The notes: generated by a model from the sequence alone, not told the origin. Positions 34,073-42,638 are shown, counted from the stretch's first letter. The stretch: DNA of 50,570 bases from Bog-473 sp036491435 (GCA_036491435.1 DASXBZ010000206.1:1-50570), one strand, 5' to 3'. A program made the numbers and translations.

Positions 34073-34095
34073 CCCGGCCCGGGTCGTGGGCCGGG
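34073..34095. terminator. hairpin after DUF2510 gene
   Basis: CCCGGCCC (34073-34080) pairs perfectly with GGGCCGGG (34088-34095) over a 7-base loop, starting 2 bases after the DUF2510 stop and before the convergent dihydrofolate-reductase-family gene. A terminator role is inferred; no U-tract follows. Confidence 0.5.
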
Positions 34096-34114
34096 TTCGC
34101 TTCCGAGGTGAGGG

Positions 34115-34675
34115 TCAGCTCCGGGTGCGGTAGTGGAGCCAGACGACGCCGTTGCCGAACCGGCGCTCGTCCAAGAGCTCCAACGAGACGCCGGCATCGC
34201 GGGGGAACGCGGGCTTGCCGTCACCAACGGTGAGTGGATACACGAAAAGGTGACACTCGTCGACCAGCCCGGCGCCGAATGCGTGCGCCGCCAGGGTCGG
34301 CCCGCCGAGGGTCACGTCACTGGCGGCAGATGTCACCATGGCGCGGACTGCGCCCGGGTCGAAGGTGTGCTCGAGCCGGGTGTTGGCGGTCGAGACAGCG
34401 TCCAGTGTCGTGGAGTAGACGATCTTGGCGGCTGCCTGCCAGACGTGCGCGAAGTCGGCCATCAGCTCCGACTGGGCGACCAGGGTGGGATCGGTCTCCC
34501 ACACGGCCATCGTCTCGTACATGCGCCGTCCGTAGAGGTGGGTACCGATGGGGCGCAGGAGGTCGGTGATGAAGGCGAAGACCTCGTCGCTGGGTGCGGT
34601 CCACTCGAACACGCCCTGCGCATCCTCGGTGTAGCCGTCGAGGGACATGTTCGCGATGTAGATCAGCTTGGCCAT
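34115..34675 (-). CDS. dihydrofolate reductase family protein (RibD C-terminal type)
   Basis: A 186-residue protein of the RibD_C/DHFR-like fold: MAKLIYIANMSLDGYTEDAQG, LYGRRMYETMAVWETDP, IVYSTTLDAV, VTLGGPTLAAHAFGAGLVDECHLFVYPLTVGDGKPAFP. ATG 34675 follows GGGGAG. These stand-alone actinobacterial proteins are usually of unknown substrate; true folate reduction is unlikely. It is not linked to the catabolic operons by strand or spacing. Confidence 0.91.
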   Translation of the reverse strand: MAKLIYIANMSLDGYTEDAQGVFEWTAPSDEVFAFITDLLRPIGTHLYGRRMYETMAVWETDPTLVAQSELMADFAHVWQAAAKIVYSTTLDAVSTANTRLEHTFDPGAVRAMVTSAASDVTLGGPTLAAHAFGAGLVDECHLFVYPLTVGDGKPAFPRDAGVSLELLDERRFGNGVVWLHYRTRS

Positions 34676-34730
34676 TTCGCTCCCCGGGTACCTGCGTGAC
34701 GGTGCACGAGAGCATACGGAAGGGACCCGT

Positions 34731-36002
34731 TCATCCGGAACGTTGTACGGGCACCTTGACGATGGTCGTGTAGCCGAGCCAACCATTGTCCCGGAACGGC
34801 GGTTCGAGCAGGTACAGGGCTCCGTCGAAGTACACCCCCTGCCCCTGGGCGAGACCCTGATCGACGTACGCGGGCTGCGGAACCTGGGGCAGTGAGGCGA
34901 CGACCGACTGGGATCCCGTGTCGGGGTTTATGGCGACGATTTGTTGGCCGTCGGGATACCACTGAAAGGTCCACAGGCCCTGCGTTTCGTTCCCGATAAC
35001 GGTGAGCGGCAACGTGTCGGCCGGCGTGGAGTAATCGGGCGCCTTCCCGTCGTCCTCGAACCGCTCCGTGACCTGTTTGGCGCATGCGCCCTGGAGGCCA
35101 GCGCCGACCCAGGCGCTCGAGCCGGCCGCGGACAGCCAACAGATGGGGAGGGGCCCCGAGAGGACGACGTCAGGCGCCGTTGCGCCGGCCGCGACATAGG
35201 AGAGTGCCGGGGGCGCCGGGATCGCGTTCTCCGCATTGGCGACCCACACGCCCCCGTCGTCGGCGGCGAGCAATGGTCGATACAGGGTTGGCATGGTGAT
35301 GGTGTCGACCACCTCGCCCGATTGGGCGGAGACCTGCAGCAGCTCGGGACCGTGGGTGGTTTCCACGTCGTAGACCCAGAGCCACCGGCTGCCGTAGACG
35401 ATGACCGGTCTGGTGTCCGAGAACGACCCGTAGGTCATCACCACCGGACCATCGCTCACTGCACCCGTTTCGGGGTTCGCGACGTCGATGGAGATCGTCG
35501 CGTTGTTCGACTGCGGAACGTTCGTGTTGACGGCTTCGACCGTCTGGCCGTAGAGACGGGGGTCGCCGCAGCTTCCTGTTACGAGCGGTCCCACGGTCAA
35601 GGAGCCAGGGTCCACCGTTGCCGCCACGCACGTGGGCTGTTGGCTCTGCGCCGTTGCTGGCGACTCCCCGCTCAACAGCAGACCGTTGGAGGTCGCCGAG
35701 ATCTGCATGAAGAGCCCTGAGGACGGGAGCGCCACGCCTGGAGGCTTCGGCGTGGCCGGGGGTGGCGTCGGCGCCTTTGGCGCCTTGGGCTGGAGAGGGG
35801 TGGCGTGACCCGAATGCCCTTGCCCCCCGGTTTGGCTCAGCGCGACGACCCCTCCGATGGACGCCGCGACCACGAGGACAATGGCCCCGATGCGCAGACG
35901 ACCCCGCCGCGGTGGGCGCCGTGCCGCGTCGATGGCGCCTCGGTCATCGGGTGACTCCGGGACGGATCCCGATGTTGCTGGAGGGACCTGGAGCGTGGTC
36001 AT
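34731..36002 (-). CDS. membrane-anchored protein with extracellular propeller-like domain
   Basis: A 423-residue protein not recognised by function. From the ATG at 36002: a basic cytoplasmic stretch (DAARRPPRRGRLR), one transmembrane helix (IGAIVLVVAASIGGVVAL), a proline/lysine-rich linker (PKAPKAPTPPPATPKPP), then an extracytoplasmic domain of repeated beta segments (for example GSRWLWVYDVETTHG, DDGGVWVANAEN, GSSAWVGAG, TQGLWTFQWYPDGQQIV) that looks like a propeller. Cysteines in the exported part may form disulfides. A CATAAT box about 12 bases upstream of the ATG suggests a very short or no leader. It may sense or bind a ligand; that is a guess. Confidence 0.72.
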   Translation of the reverse strand: MTTLQVPPATSGSVPESPDDRGAIDAARRPPRRGRLRIGAIVLVVAASIGGVVALSQTGGQGHSGHATPLQPKAPKAPTPPPATPKPPGVALPSSGLFMQISATSNGLLLSGESPATAQSQQPTCVAATVDPGSLTVGPLVTGSCGDPRLYGQTVEAVNTNVPQSNNATISIDVANPETGAVSDGPVVMTYGSFSDTRPVIVYGSRWLWVYDVETTHGPELLQVSAQSGEVVDTITMPTLYRPLLAADDGGVWVANAENAIPAPPALSYVAAGATAPDVVLSGPLPICWLSAAGSSAWVGAGLQGACAKQVTERFEDDGKAPDYSTPADTLPLTVIGNETQGLWTFQWYPDGQQIVAINPDTGSQSVVASLPQVPQPAYVDQGLAQGQGVYFDGALYLLEPPFRDNGWLGYTTIVKVPVQRSG

Positions 36003-36515
36003 CGCAGTGATCCGATTATGGCGAGTACCGCGTCCTTGCGGGGTCTTCGTATCTGAGCGGGGTCGTGCCCGACGGAAATCCCCCAGAAACGGGCGATGTG
36101 GCCTCATGGGCGAGCCGCCGAGCCGAATGGCACGGACCATGCGACAGGCTTTTGATCGGACACAGGAGGCCGTGGTCGGTTTCGACGCGACTCGGCCCAT
36201 CACGATGGCGCATGAGGCCTGGGGGCTGGCTCGAGCTCTCTGGGGGCCGCCGGGCGCCGCGTCTGGGTGTATCGGGGATGGTTCTTGACACGCGGGGACG
36301 AGCGTCAAGAACCAAGCCGTATAGACGCAGAGCACGAGACGGGTTGCACCATTCGATGGAGGCACCACGTCGCTGTAGACAGGCGCGACCCCGGCAGAAT
36401 CCGAAGAGCCCGGTGGAGTAATCGAAGTTCCCCCACCGATCGTTACGGTGAACAGACCTCAGGTTCTAGGGAGGGCCAGCGAAAGTCAGGGCAGATTTGT
36501 CGATAGCGCCCGGCT
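36003..36515. other. 513-base gap without a supported gene
   Basis: Several short open frames cross this gap, but none has a ribosome site or a recognisable protein pattern, and the open frame continuing upstream of the gene at 34731 reads as low-complexity, non-protein sequence. The one clear structure is the inverted repeat at 36280-36313. The base composition looks slightly less GC-rich than the flanks by eye. Confidence 0.6.
36280..36313. repeat. 10-base perfect inverted repeat with 14-base loop
   Basis: GGTTCTTGAC (36280-36289) and GTCAAGAACC (36304-36313) are exact reverse complements. The element lies in the gene-free gap, far from either neighbouring start codon. It could be an operator, a hairpin of an unannotated RNA, or an insertion-sequence remnant; nothing in the sequence decides between these. 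Confidence 0.55.
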
Positions 36516-37223
36516 CTAAGCCTTCTGTGGGGCCGGTGAGCCGGCCTCGCGGGCGCGCGGCAGGTCGCGCTCACTGACGTCGAGACCGAGGGCCCGCGCA
36601 AAGATGAAGGTGAACTGCTCGAGCACGTCGTCGAATTCGTCGTCGATGATCTTCTCGACGAGCCAGGCCTCGGGGAAGCGACGGGTCATCGAGCCCAGCG
36701 CGGCCGCAGTGATGGTCGGGTCGAGGCGCCGATCGATGATGCCGTGGCGCTGCAGGCTGCGGATGGAGTTCGCGACCTCCTCGAGACCGAGGAGTTGCCG
36801 CTCAAATCGGGTGGCCGCCACCTCCGGATCGAACCGCGAGACCTGTTCGATGACCCCCATGATGCGCGCCTCGTCGCGGTAGGCCTCGAGGTGGACTCGC
36901 ATCGCCTCCTGGATGCGCTCGAAGGGGCTCAGCGAGGACTTCGGGTCCAAGATGATGTTCGTCATGGGCGCGCTGAGGCGCTCGTCCACCTCGGCGACGA
37001 CCTCCCGGAAGACCTCTTCCTTCGATTCGAAGTAGTGGTAGAAGGATCCGTGGGAGAGCCCGGCCTTCTCCGCGATGTCGGAGATGCGGGCGTCGAGGAA
37101 GCCGTCGCGCTCGAAGATCTCCTTGGCCGCGCCGACGAGGCGCGCGCGCGTCTCGACACCCTTGCGGGAACGGGGCCCGCTGGGTTTGTCGTTGCCGTTC
37201 GTATCCGGCCGCGCCGTCGACAC
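36516..37223 (-). CDS. TetR/AcrR family transcriptional regulator, candidate regulator of the shared operator
   Basis: A 235-residue TetR protein starting at GTG 37223 after AAGGAG. The HTH domain is typical (ARLVGAAKEIFERDGFLDARISDIAEKAGLSHGSFYHYFESKEEVFREVV) and the ligand domain is long and helical. It is the second gene behind the DUF35-thiolase fusion, 100 bases after it, on a unit whose promoter carries operator copy d at 39048-39063. A regulator inside a unit headed by the recurrent palindrome is the best local candidate for binding all six copies, probably as an autoregulated repressor released by an acyl-CoA or pathway acid. That assignment is inference. Confidence 0.93.
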   Translation of the reverse strand: MSTARPDTNGNDKPSGPRSRKGVETRARLVGAAKEIFERDGFLDARISDIAEKAGLSHGSFYHYFESKEEVFREVVAEVDERLSAPMTNIILDPKSSLSPFERIQEAMRVHLEAYRDEARIMGVIEQVSRFDPEVAATRFERQLLGLEEVANSIRSLQRHGIIDRRLDPTITAAALGSMTRRFPEAWLVEKIIDDEFDDVLEQFTFIFARALGLDVSERDLPRAREAGSPAPQKA

Positions 37224-37323
37224 GCGCTTCTCCTTCCGTGCGGGCTCCCGGGCCGGGGGTCCCATCAATGTACCCGTGCCCTCGGCCTGCCCGGGTGGAC
37301 GCCCACCCTGCCCGACCCCACCG

Positions 37324-38970
37324 TCACCCCTCGTTCCGCTGGAGGAGCAGGACCCCGGACGGGGTGCCCCCGCCGGAGGTGACCACGGCCGAACGGGCGT
37401 CGCGCACCTGCCGCTCGCCTGCGTCGTGCCGCAGCTGTTGCATCGCCTCGTACACGAATCCGAAACCGTGTGTCCGGCCCTCCGACAGCTGGCCGCCGTG
37501 CGGGTTGACCGGGAGTTCCCCGTCGAGCGCGATGCGGCGCCCGCCATCGAGCCAGTCGTAGGCCTCGCCGAAACCACAGAAGCCGAGCGCCTCAATCCAC
37601 GAGATGGCGTTGAACGTGAAACCGTCGTAGACGAGCGCCAAGTCCACGTCGGAGGGCTGCAGGTCGGTTCTGGTCCAGAGGTGGGCTGCCTGCCCGATGA
37701 CCTGTGGCTCGTGGGTCACGGTGCCCTGGTCCCAAGAGACCCGCTCGAGGATCTGGGTCCCCACGGCCTCGATCCGCACGGCCGGGTGCGGCAGGTCGTC
37801 GGCGACGTCCGCCGCGGACACGATCACCGCGATCGATGCGTCGCACGGGACGTCGCAGTCGTAGAGCCCGAACGGCGACGTGATGGGCCGGGCCGAGAGG
37901 TAGTCGTCCATCGTCATCGGGTCGCGGTAGATGGCGGCCGGGTTCCGCGCCGCGTTGGCGCGTCCGTTGAGCGCGATCAGTCCCAGCATCTCGCGCGGCA
38001 CCTTGTAGCGATGGAGATACTGGTGTGCGTTCATCGCGATCCAGTTGGAAGCGGACAGCGCGCCGTAGGGGGCGCGCCACTCTTGCATCGGACCGGACGC
38101 ACGACCGCCACCGGCACGGCCCGCGCTCGCCTTGCCCTCGGCGGCCAGGGTGGCGTACGTCGACTCCCAGACGGTGCGGAAACACAGCACGTGGCGACAG
38201 AGCCCGGCGGCGACCGCCATGGCCGCGGCGATGATCGACCCTCCTGGTCCCGGCAGGTCGCCGCCCCCGTTGATCCAGGTCGGGTGCAGGCGCAGCGCCT
38301 CTTCGATGGCCGTCGGGCCACCCTCGCTCATCCCCATGCCCCCGGCACCGGGGTACGTCGACAGCCCGTCGATGTCGTCGAACGTCAGCCCCGCGTCGGC
38401 GATGGCCGCCGTACACGCGTCGACGGCCAGCGCGAGGGGGTCGATCATCAGGCGACGCCCAATCTGCGAGCGTCCGACGCCCGAGAGCACGGCGCGGTGC
38501 TCGAATCGTTCGGTGGTCGGCGGCCGGCGAGGAACGGGACGCGTCGGTTCCGGCACCCGATCGACCGGGTCCATTACCTCCGTCGGCTCGAAGAGTGGCA
38601 ACCACACGTCCTCGTAGTGGTCGAAGCGGACTGCGACTTCCTGGCCGATCGCGACGTCGGAAGGCGCGCAGCCGACGACGTTCGTCGTGAGGTGGACGCT
38701 CGGGTCCTCGGCGAGCGCGATGTTCGCAATGACGTAGGGCGGCTCGAAGTCCGGGTGCCACTGGTGTGCGTTGACTGTGTACCCGACGACGGTGCCGCGG
38801 CCCGAGACGGCCACCGGCTTGGAGGCGCGGCTGCGGCACCTCGGGCAGATGGGTGTCGGCGGGTGCACGAGCTGCCCACAGTCCTCGCAGCCCTGGATCC
38901 GGAGCACGCCGTCGGCCCCCGAGGTCCAGAACCACTCGCTCGCCAGTGTCAGCTCAGGCAGCGGTCGCAC
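37324..38970 (-). CDS. DUF35 zinc-ribbon/OB-fold fused to thiolase-like (Ltp) domain
   Basis: A 548-residue two-part protein. Residues 1-130 are a DUF35 module with zinc ligands Cys28-x2-Cys31 and Cys42-x2-Cys45; residues about 160-548 are a thiolase-fold domain of the lipid-transfer-protein (Ltp) type. The thiolase nucleophile region has no cysteine (INGGGDLPGPGGS), while NPHGGQLSEGRTHG (489-502) and TSGGGTPSGVLLL at the C-terminus match Ltp aldolases. The natural inference is a single-chain version of the Ltp2/ChsH2-DUF35 acyl-CoA aldolase, cleaving a beta-hydroxyacyl-CoA side chain. GTG 38970 follows GAGGGG. It diverges from the amidohydrolase at 39057 across operator copy d. Confidence 0.92.
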   Translation of the reverse strand: MRPLPELTLASEWFWTSGADGVLRIQGCEDCGQLVHPPTPICPRCRSRASKPVAVSGRGTVVGYTVNAHQWHPDFEPPYVIANIALAEDPSVHLTTNVVGCAPSDVAIGQEVAVRFDHYEDVWLPLFEPTEVMDPVDRVPEPTRPVPRRPPTTERFEHRAVLSGVGRSQIGRRLMIDPLALAVDACTAAIADAGLTFDDIDGLSTYPGAGGMGMSEGGPTAIEEALRLHPTWINGGGDLPGPGGSIIAAAMAVAAGLCRHVLCFRTVWESTYATLAAEGKASAGRAGGGRASGPMQEWRAPYGALSASNWIAMNAHQYLHRYKVPREMLGLIALNGRANAARNPAAIYRDPMTMDDYLSARPITSPFGLYDCDVPCDASIAVIVSAADVADDLPHPAVRIEAVGTQILERVSWDQGTVTHEPQVIGQAAHLWTRTDLQPSDVDLALVYDGFTFNAISWIEALGFCGFGEAYDWLDGGRRIALDGELPVNPHGGQLSEGRTHGFGFVYEAMQQLRHDAGERQVRDARSAVVTSGGGTPSGVLLLQRNEG

Positions 38971-39042
38971 AGGTCCCCTCGTCGTTCGATGTTCATTGGT
39001 CCACCTGCCACTTTGGCCGTTGCCGCAGGGGCGACGCTACTC

Positions 39043-39063
39043 TAATATTGACGTCAATGTTGA
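39043..39063. promoter_or_regulatory. divergent promoter with shared operator (copy d)
   Basis: TTGAC (39048-39052), GTCAAT, GTTGA (39059-39063) overlaps a TAATAT -10 box (39043-39048) for the rightward gene. The expected transcription start falls at about 39055-39057, the first base of the ATG at 39057, so the rightward mRNA may be leaderless. The same site lies about 75 bases upstream of the leftward fusion-TetR unit. Confidence 0.7.
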
Positions 39064-40217
39064 AGGACATGCTCGTCGTCGACGCGGACTCGCACTGGTG
39101 CGAGGCCCCGGACCTCTTCACCAAGCGGGCGCCCGCCGCCTTCAAAGAGCGGGTGCCCCGGGTCGAAGAGGTCGATGGAGAAAAGATGTGGGTGTTCGAC
39201 GGGCACCCCGTCGGCCGCTTCAGTGCGGGTGGGGTCATCGCACGTGACGGCACGAAAGAGAGCTCGTTCCACGCGCTCATGGAGTGGGATCACGACGAGG
39301 TCCATCTCGGCGCGCACGATCCCGAGGTGCGTCTCGGCGTGCTCGACGAGTGCGGCATCGACGCGCAGATCATCTTCCCGAGCACGATCGGGCTCGGCGG
39401 CCAGGATCTCGGCATGGTCGAGGACCCCGCCCTCTGCCGTCTCGCGATCGAGATCTACAACGACGGCATGGCCGAGATCCAGGCCGACTCGGGCAACCGG
39501 CTGCTGCCGCTGCCCTTGATGCCGGCCTGGGACGTCGACACCTGCGTGCAGGAGGCGCGCCGCGTCTCGGCCCTCGGCGCACGCGGCGTGAACATGACGT
39601 CGGATCCTCAGGACCTGGGCGCTCCGGACCTGGCCAATCGGGCTTGGGACCCCCTGTGGGAGACCTGCTGCGAGTTGGCGCTGCCGGTCCATTTCCACAT
39701 CGGCGCGAGCCAGACCGCGATGACGTTCTTCGGTCAATACCCGTGGGCATCGCACGCCGAGAACACGAAGCTCGCCATCGGCGGGACGCTCCTCTTCATC
39801 GGCAATGCGCGCGTCGTCACCAACCTGATCCTCTCGGGCATGTTCGACCGTCACCCGGAGCTGCAGATGGTCTCCGTGGAGAGCGGGGTCGGCTGGATCC
39901 CCTTCATCCTCGAGGCGCTCGACTACGAGATGGCGGAGAACGCGCCGCCGGAGCTCGCGCAAATGGAGCGGATGCCGTCGGACTACTTCGGGACCAACCT
40001 GTACGCCACGTTCTGGTTCGAGAACAACCGCAACAAGCTGCCGGACCTGATCGAGGCGGTCGGTGAGGACCGGATCCTCTTCGAAACCGACTTCCCACAC
40101 CCGACCTGTCTGTACCCCAACCCGCTGCAGACCGTCGAAGCCAAGATGGAGACGCTCAGCCCCGAGATCCGCGGCAAGATCTTCGGCGAGAACGCCCGCC
40201 AGCTATACCGGCTCTGA
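39057..40217 (+). CDS. amidohydrolase family protein (Amidohydro_2, D-x-H type)
   Basis: A 386-residue TIM-barrel metal enzyme. Candidate ligands are Asp11-x-His13 in VVDADSHW, the histidines in PVHFHIGAS, and the Asp of FETDFPHP. Two starts are possible: ATG 39057, which would be leaderless from the TAATAT box, and ATG 39069, where GAAGG is too close to be a good ribosome site; the first is preferred. The protein is a close paralogue of the product of 23507 (same SDPQDLGAPDLANRAWDPLWE string). It is followed by the second amidohydrolase at 40312, which has its own operator. Confidence 0.91.
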   Translation: MLKDMLVVDADSHWCEAPDLFTKRAPAAFKERVPRVEEVDGEKMWVFDGHPVGRFSAGGVIARDGTKESSFHALMEWDHDEVHLGAHDPEVRLGVLDECGIDAQIIFPSTIGLGGQDLGMVEDPALCRLAIEIYNDGMAEIQADSGNRLLPLPLMPAWDVDTCVQEARRVSALGARGVNMTSDPQDLGAPDLANRAWDPLWETCCELALPVHFHIGASQTAMTFFGQYPWASHAENTKLAIGGTLLFIGNARVVTNLILSGMFDRHPELQMVSVESGVGWIPFILEALDYEMAENAPPELAQMERMPSDYFGTNLYATFWFENNRNKLPDLIEAVGEDRILFETDFPHPTCLYPNPLQTVEAKMETLSPEIRGKIFGENARQLYRL

Positions 40218-40275
40218 GCGCCGGAAGGACCGCCTGGCCTGGGGCTTCTGAGCGTGGCGGTTCGTGAATCTGATA

Positions 40276-40305
40276 TTGACGTCGTTGTCAAAACCGGTCT
40301 ATCCT
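40276..40305 (+). promoter_or_regulatory. promoter with shared operator (copy e), probably leaderless
   Basis: TTGAC (40276-40280), GTCGTT, GTCAA (40287-40291). TTGACG serves as a -35 box, 18 bases before TATCCT (40300-40305). The predicted start of transcription coincides with the ATG at 40312, and no ribosome site precedes that codon. Confidence 0.7.
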
Positions 40306-40311
40306 GACCGT

Positions 40312-41517
40312 ATGGCCAGAACCTTGGACTTCCCTGTCTTCGACGCCGACAACCACTTCTACGAGACGCGCGAATCGTTCACGCGCCATCTGCCCGAGCG
40401 GTTCAAGGGCGCCATCGACTACGTGGACCTGCACGGCCGGACCAAGATCATGATCCGCGGCACGGTCAGCGAGTACATCCCCAACCCGACGTTCGATGTC
40501 GTGGCGCGTCCGGGCGCCCAGGAGGAGTACTTCCGCAACGGGAACCCCGAGGGCAAGTCGTACCGGGAGATCGTCGGCGACCCCATGCGCGGCATCCCGG
40601 CCTTCCGCGAGCCCGGCCCGCGCCTCGAGTTGATGGACGAGCTCGGCGTCGACCGCGCGCTGATGTTCCCGACGCTGGCCAGTTTGCTCGAGGAGCGGAT
40701 GCGCGACGATCCCGAACTGACCCACGCCGCCATCCACGCGCTGAACGAGTGGATGTACGAGGAATGGAGCTTCAACTACGAGGGCCGCATCTTCGCGACA
40801 CCGGTGATCACGCTCCCCCTCGTGGACAAGGCGCTCGAGGAGCTCGAGTGGGTGCTCGAGCGCGGCGCCAAGACGGTCCTGATCCGTCCGGCCCCGGTGC
40901 CCGGCTACCGCGGCTCGCGCTCGTTCGGCTACGCAGAGTTCGACCCGTTCTGGAAGGCGGTGGAGGAGGCCGACATCCTCGTCTCCATGCACTCCTCGGA
41001 CAGCGGGTACACCCGGTACCAGAACGACTGGATCGGCCAGACCGACGAGATGCTGCCCTTCAGGCTGGACCCGTTCCGCGCCATCAGCGTCGGCAAGCGG
41101 CCGATGGAGGACACCATGACTGCGTACCTCTGCCACGGCGTCTTCTCGCGGTTCCCCAAACTGCGGGTCGCCTCGATCGAGAGCGGTGGCGACTGGGTGG
41201 CCGGGTTCCTCGACCACGTGGCCGACACCTACAACAAGATGCCGCAGGCCTTCGAAGAGGACCCGGTGGAGCAGTTCAAGTCCCATGTCTGGATCAGCCC
41301 CTTCCACGAGGACAATCTCGACCTTCTCATCGATACGATCGGGGCGGACCACGTCCTCTTCGGCTCGGACTACCCCCACCCGGAGGGCCTGGCGGAGCCA
41401 CGGAGCTATGTCGACCACCTGCCGGCGGGGCTCTCGGACGACGACGTGCGCAAGATCATGGGCGGCAACCTGGCCGAGATCATGAAGGTCGATGTGCCGG
41501 TGGGCGCCGCGGGGTAA
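40312..41517 (+). CDS. amidohydrolase family protein (Amidohydro_2, D-x-H type)
   Basis: A 401-residue TIM-barrel metal enzyme, closely related to the product of 8188 over the whole length: FPVFDADNHFYE with Asp13-x-His15, YIPNPTFDVVARPGAQEEYF, PTLASLLEERM, SMHSSDSGYTRYQNDW and FGSDYPHPEG. ATG 40312 is chosen because translation from a leaderless transcript fits the promoter. It is followed after 85 bases by an enoyl-CoA hydratase. The reaction is unknown. Confidence 0.92.
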   Translation: MARTLDFPVFDADNHFYETRESFTRHLPERFKGAIDYVDLHGRTKIMIRGTVSEYIPNPTFDVVARPGAQEEYFRNGNPEGKSYREIVGDPMRGIPAFREPGPRLELMDELGVDRALMFPTLASLLEERMRDDPELTHAAIHALNEWMYEEWSFNYEGRIFATPVITLPLVDKALEELEWVLERGAKTVLIRPAPVPGYRGSRSFGYAEFDPFWKAVEEADILVSMHSSDSGYTRYQNDWIGQTDEMLPFRLDPFRAISVGKRPMEDTMTAYLCHGVFSRFPKLRVASIESGGDWVAGFLDHVADTYNKMPQAFEEDPVEQFKSHVWISPFHEDNLDLLIDTIGADHVLFGSDYPHPEGLAEPRSYVDHLPAGLSDDDVRKIMGGNLAEIMKVDVPVGAAG

Positions 41518-41602
41518 CGGCCCCGCATCGCAGCGCCGCGTGTTCTGACGATAGGGTCGGCCCGACCATCGAGGACACCAGTTCACGGACGGAGAGCCGG
41601 AG

Positions 41603-42511
41603 ATGCCTGACTACAAGTACGTGCTGTACGAGACGTTCGACGACGGGACGATCGCGCGCATCATGTTGAACCGTCCGGACTCGCGCAACGCCCAGAACCG
41701 TGGGTTGCTCGTCGAGTTGAACGACGCCTTCTTGAACGCCGAGGCCGACGACACCGTGCGGGTCGTCATCCTCGGCGGCACCGGGCCCATGTTCTCCTCG
41801 GGCCACGACCTGGGTTCGAAGGCTGCCCGCGAGGAGGGCACGCCGGGGCCGACGCTGCACCCGTCGAGGACGATCAACGGCGCCACCAGGAAAGGTGCCG
41901 AGTCGCTGATGCTCCAGGAGTGGCACTACTTCTACGACAACACCCGCCGCTGGCGGAACCTCCGCAAGATCACGATCGGCCAGGCCCACGGTGACGTCTA
42001 CGCCGCCGGCCTCATGCTCTTGTGGGCCTGCGACCTGATCGTCGCCGCCGAGGGCACCCGCTTCGCCGATGTCGTCGGGTCGCGCCTCGGCATGTGCGGC
42101 GTCGAGTACTTCGCGCACCCGTGGGAGTTCGGGCCGCGCAAGGCGAAGGAGCTCTTGCTCACCGGCGACTCGATCGACGCCGAAGAGGCCCACGGCCTCG
42201 GCATGGTCAGCAAGATCTTCCCGCAGGAGCAGCTGGAGGAGCGCACCATCGAGCTCGCCCGGCGCATCGCGCAGCTGCCGACGATGACCTCCCTGCTGAT
42301 CAAGGAGTCGGTGAACCAGAGCGTCGACAACATGGGCTTCTACAACGCCCTCAACGCGTGCTTCACCCTGCACGAGCTGAACCACTCACACTGGGCCTGG
42401 GTCAACGAGGACCGGTTCCCGGTGGCGAAGGAGGATTCGGGGATCCCGAACTGGAAGGAGGCACCGCCGATCGTGCCGGCCGTCAAGGACAAGGTCCGCG
42501 CCGACTCCTGA
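41603..42511 (+). CDS. enoyl-CoA hydratase/isomerase family protein
   Basis: A 302-residue crotonase: IMLNRPDSRNAQNRGLLVELNDAF, oxyanion segment GPMFSSGHDLGS, an insertion of about 30 residues (REEGTPGPTLHPSRTINGATRKG region), then GQAHGDVYAAGLMLLWACDLIVAAE. It is longer than usual because of that insertion and a C-terminal HSHWAWVNEDRFPVAKEDSG tail. ATG 41603 follows GGAGAGCCGGAG. Hydration of a bulky enoyl-CoA is expected. It lies behind the amidohydrolase at 40312, probably on its transcript. Confidence 0.93.
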   Translation: MPDYKYVLYETFDDGTIARIMLNRPDSRNAQNRGLLVELNDAFLNAEADDTVRVVILGGTGPMFSSGHDLGSKAAREEGTPGPTLHPSRTINGATRKGAESLMLQEWHYFYDNTRRWRNLRKITIGQAHGDVYAAGLMLLWACDLIVAAEGTRFADVVGSRLGMCGVEYFAHPWEFGPRKAKELLLTGDSIDAEEAHGLGMVSKIFPQEQLEERTIELARRIAQLPTMTSLLIKESVNQSVDNMGFYNALNACFTLHELNHSHWAWVNEDRFPVAKEDSGIPNWKEAPPIVPAVKDKVRADS

Positions 42512-42638
42512 GCAGGATCGGCCCTCGACCGGCGTGGCGCTTCCGGGCCCTCCGAGCCCGGGACGATGCAGTGAGAGAAGGGCGATGAAGTCCCAGCTCA
42601 ACGAGCGGATTTGGCGTCGTGCAGGGGCCGCGCCGCCT

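Noticed and set aside
36280..36313. Insertion-sequence terminus
   Set aside because: There is no transposase frame, no second distant copy and no target-site duplication visible, so only the inverted repeat itself is reported.
41540..41575. GGTCGG-C-CCGACC palindrome upstream of the enoyl-CoA hydratase as an operator
   Set aside because: A short GC-rich palindrome is expected often in such DNA, and no promoter box or second copy supports it.
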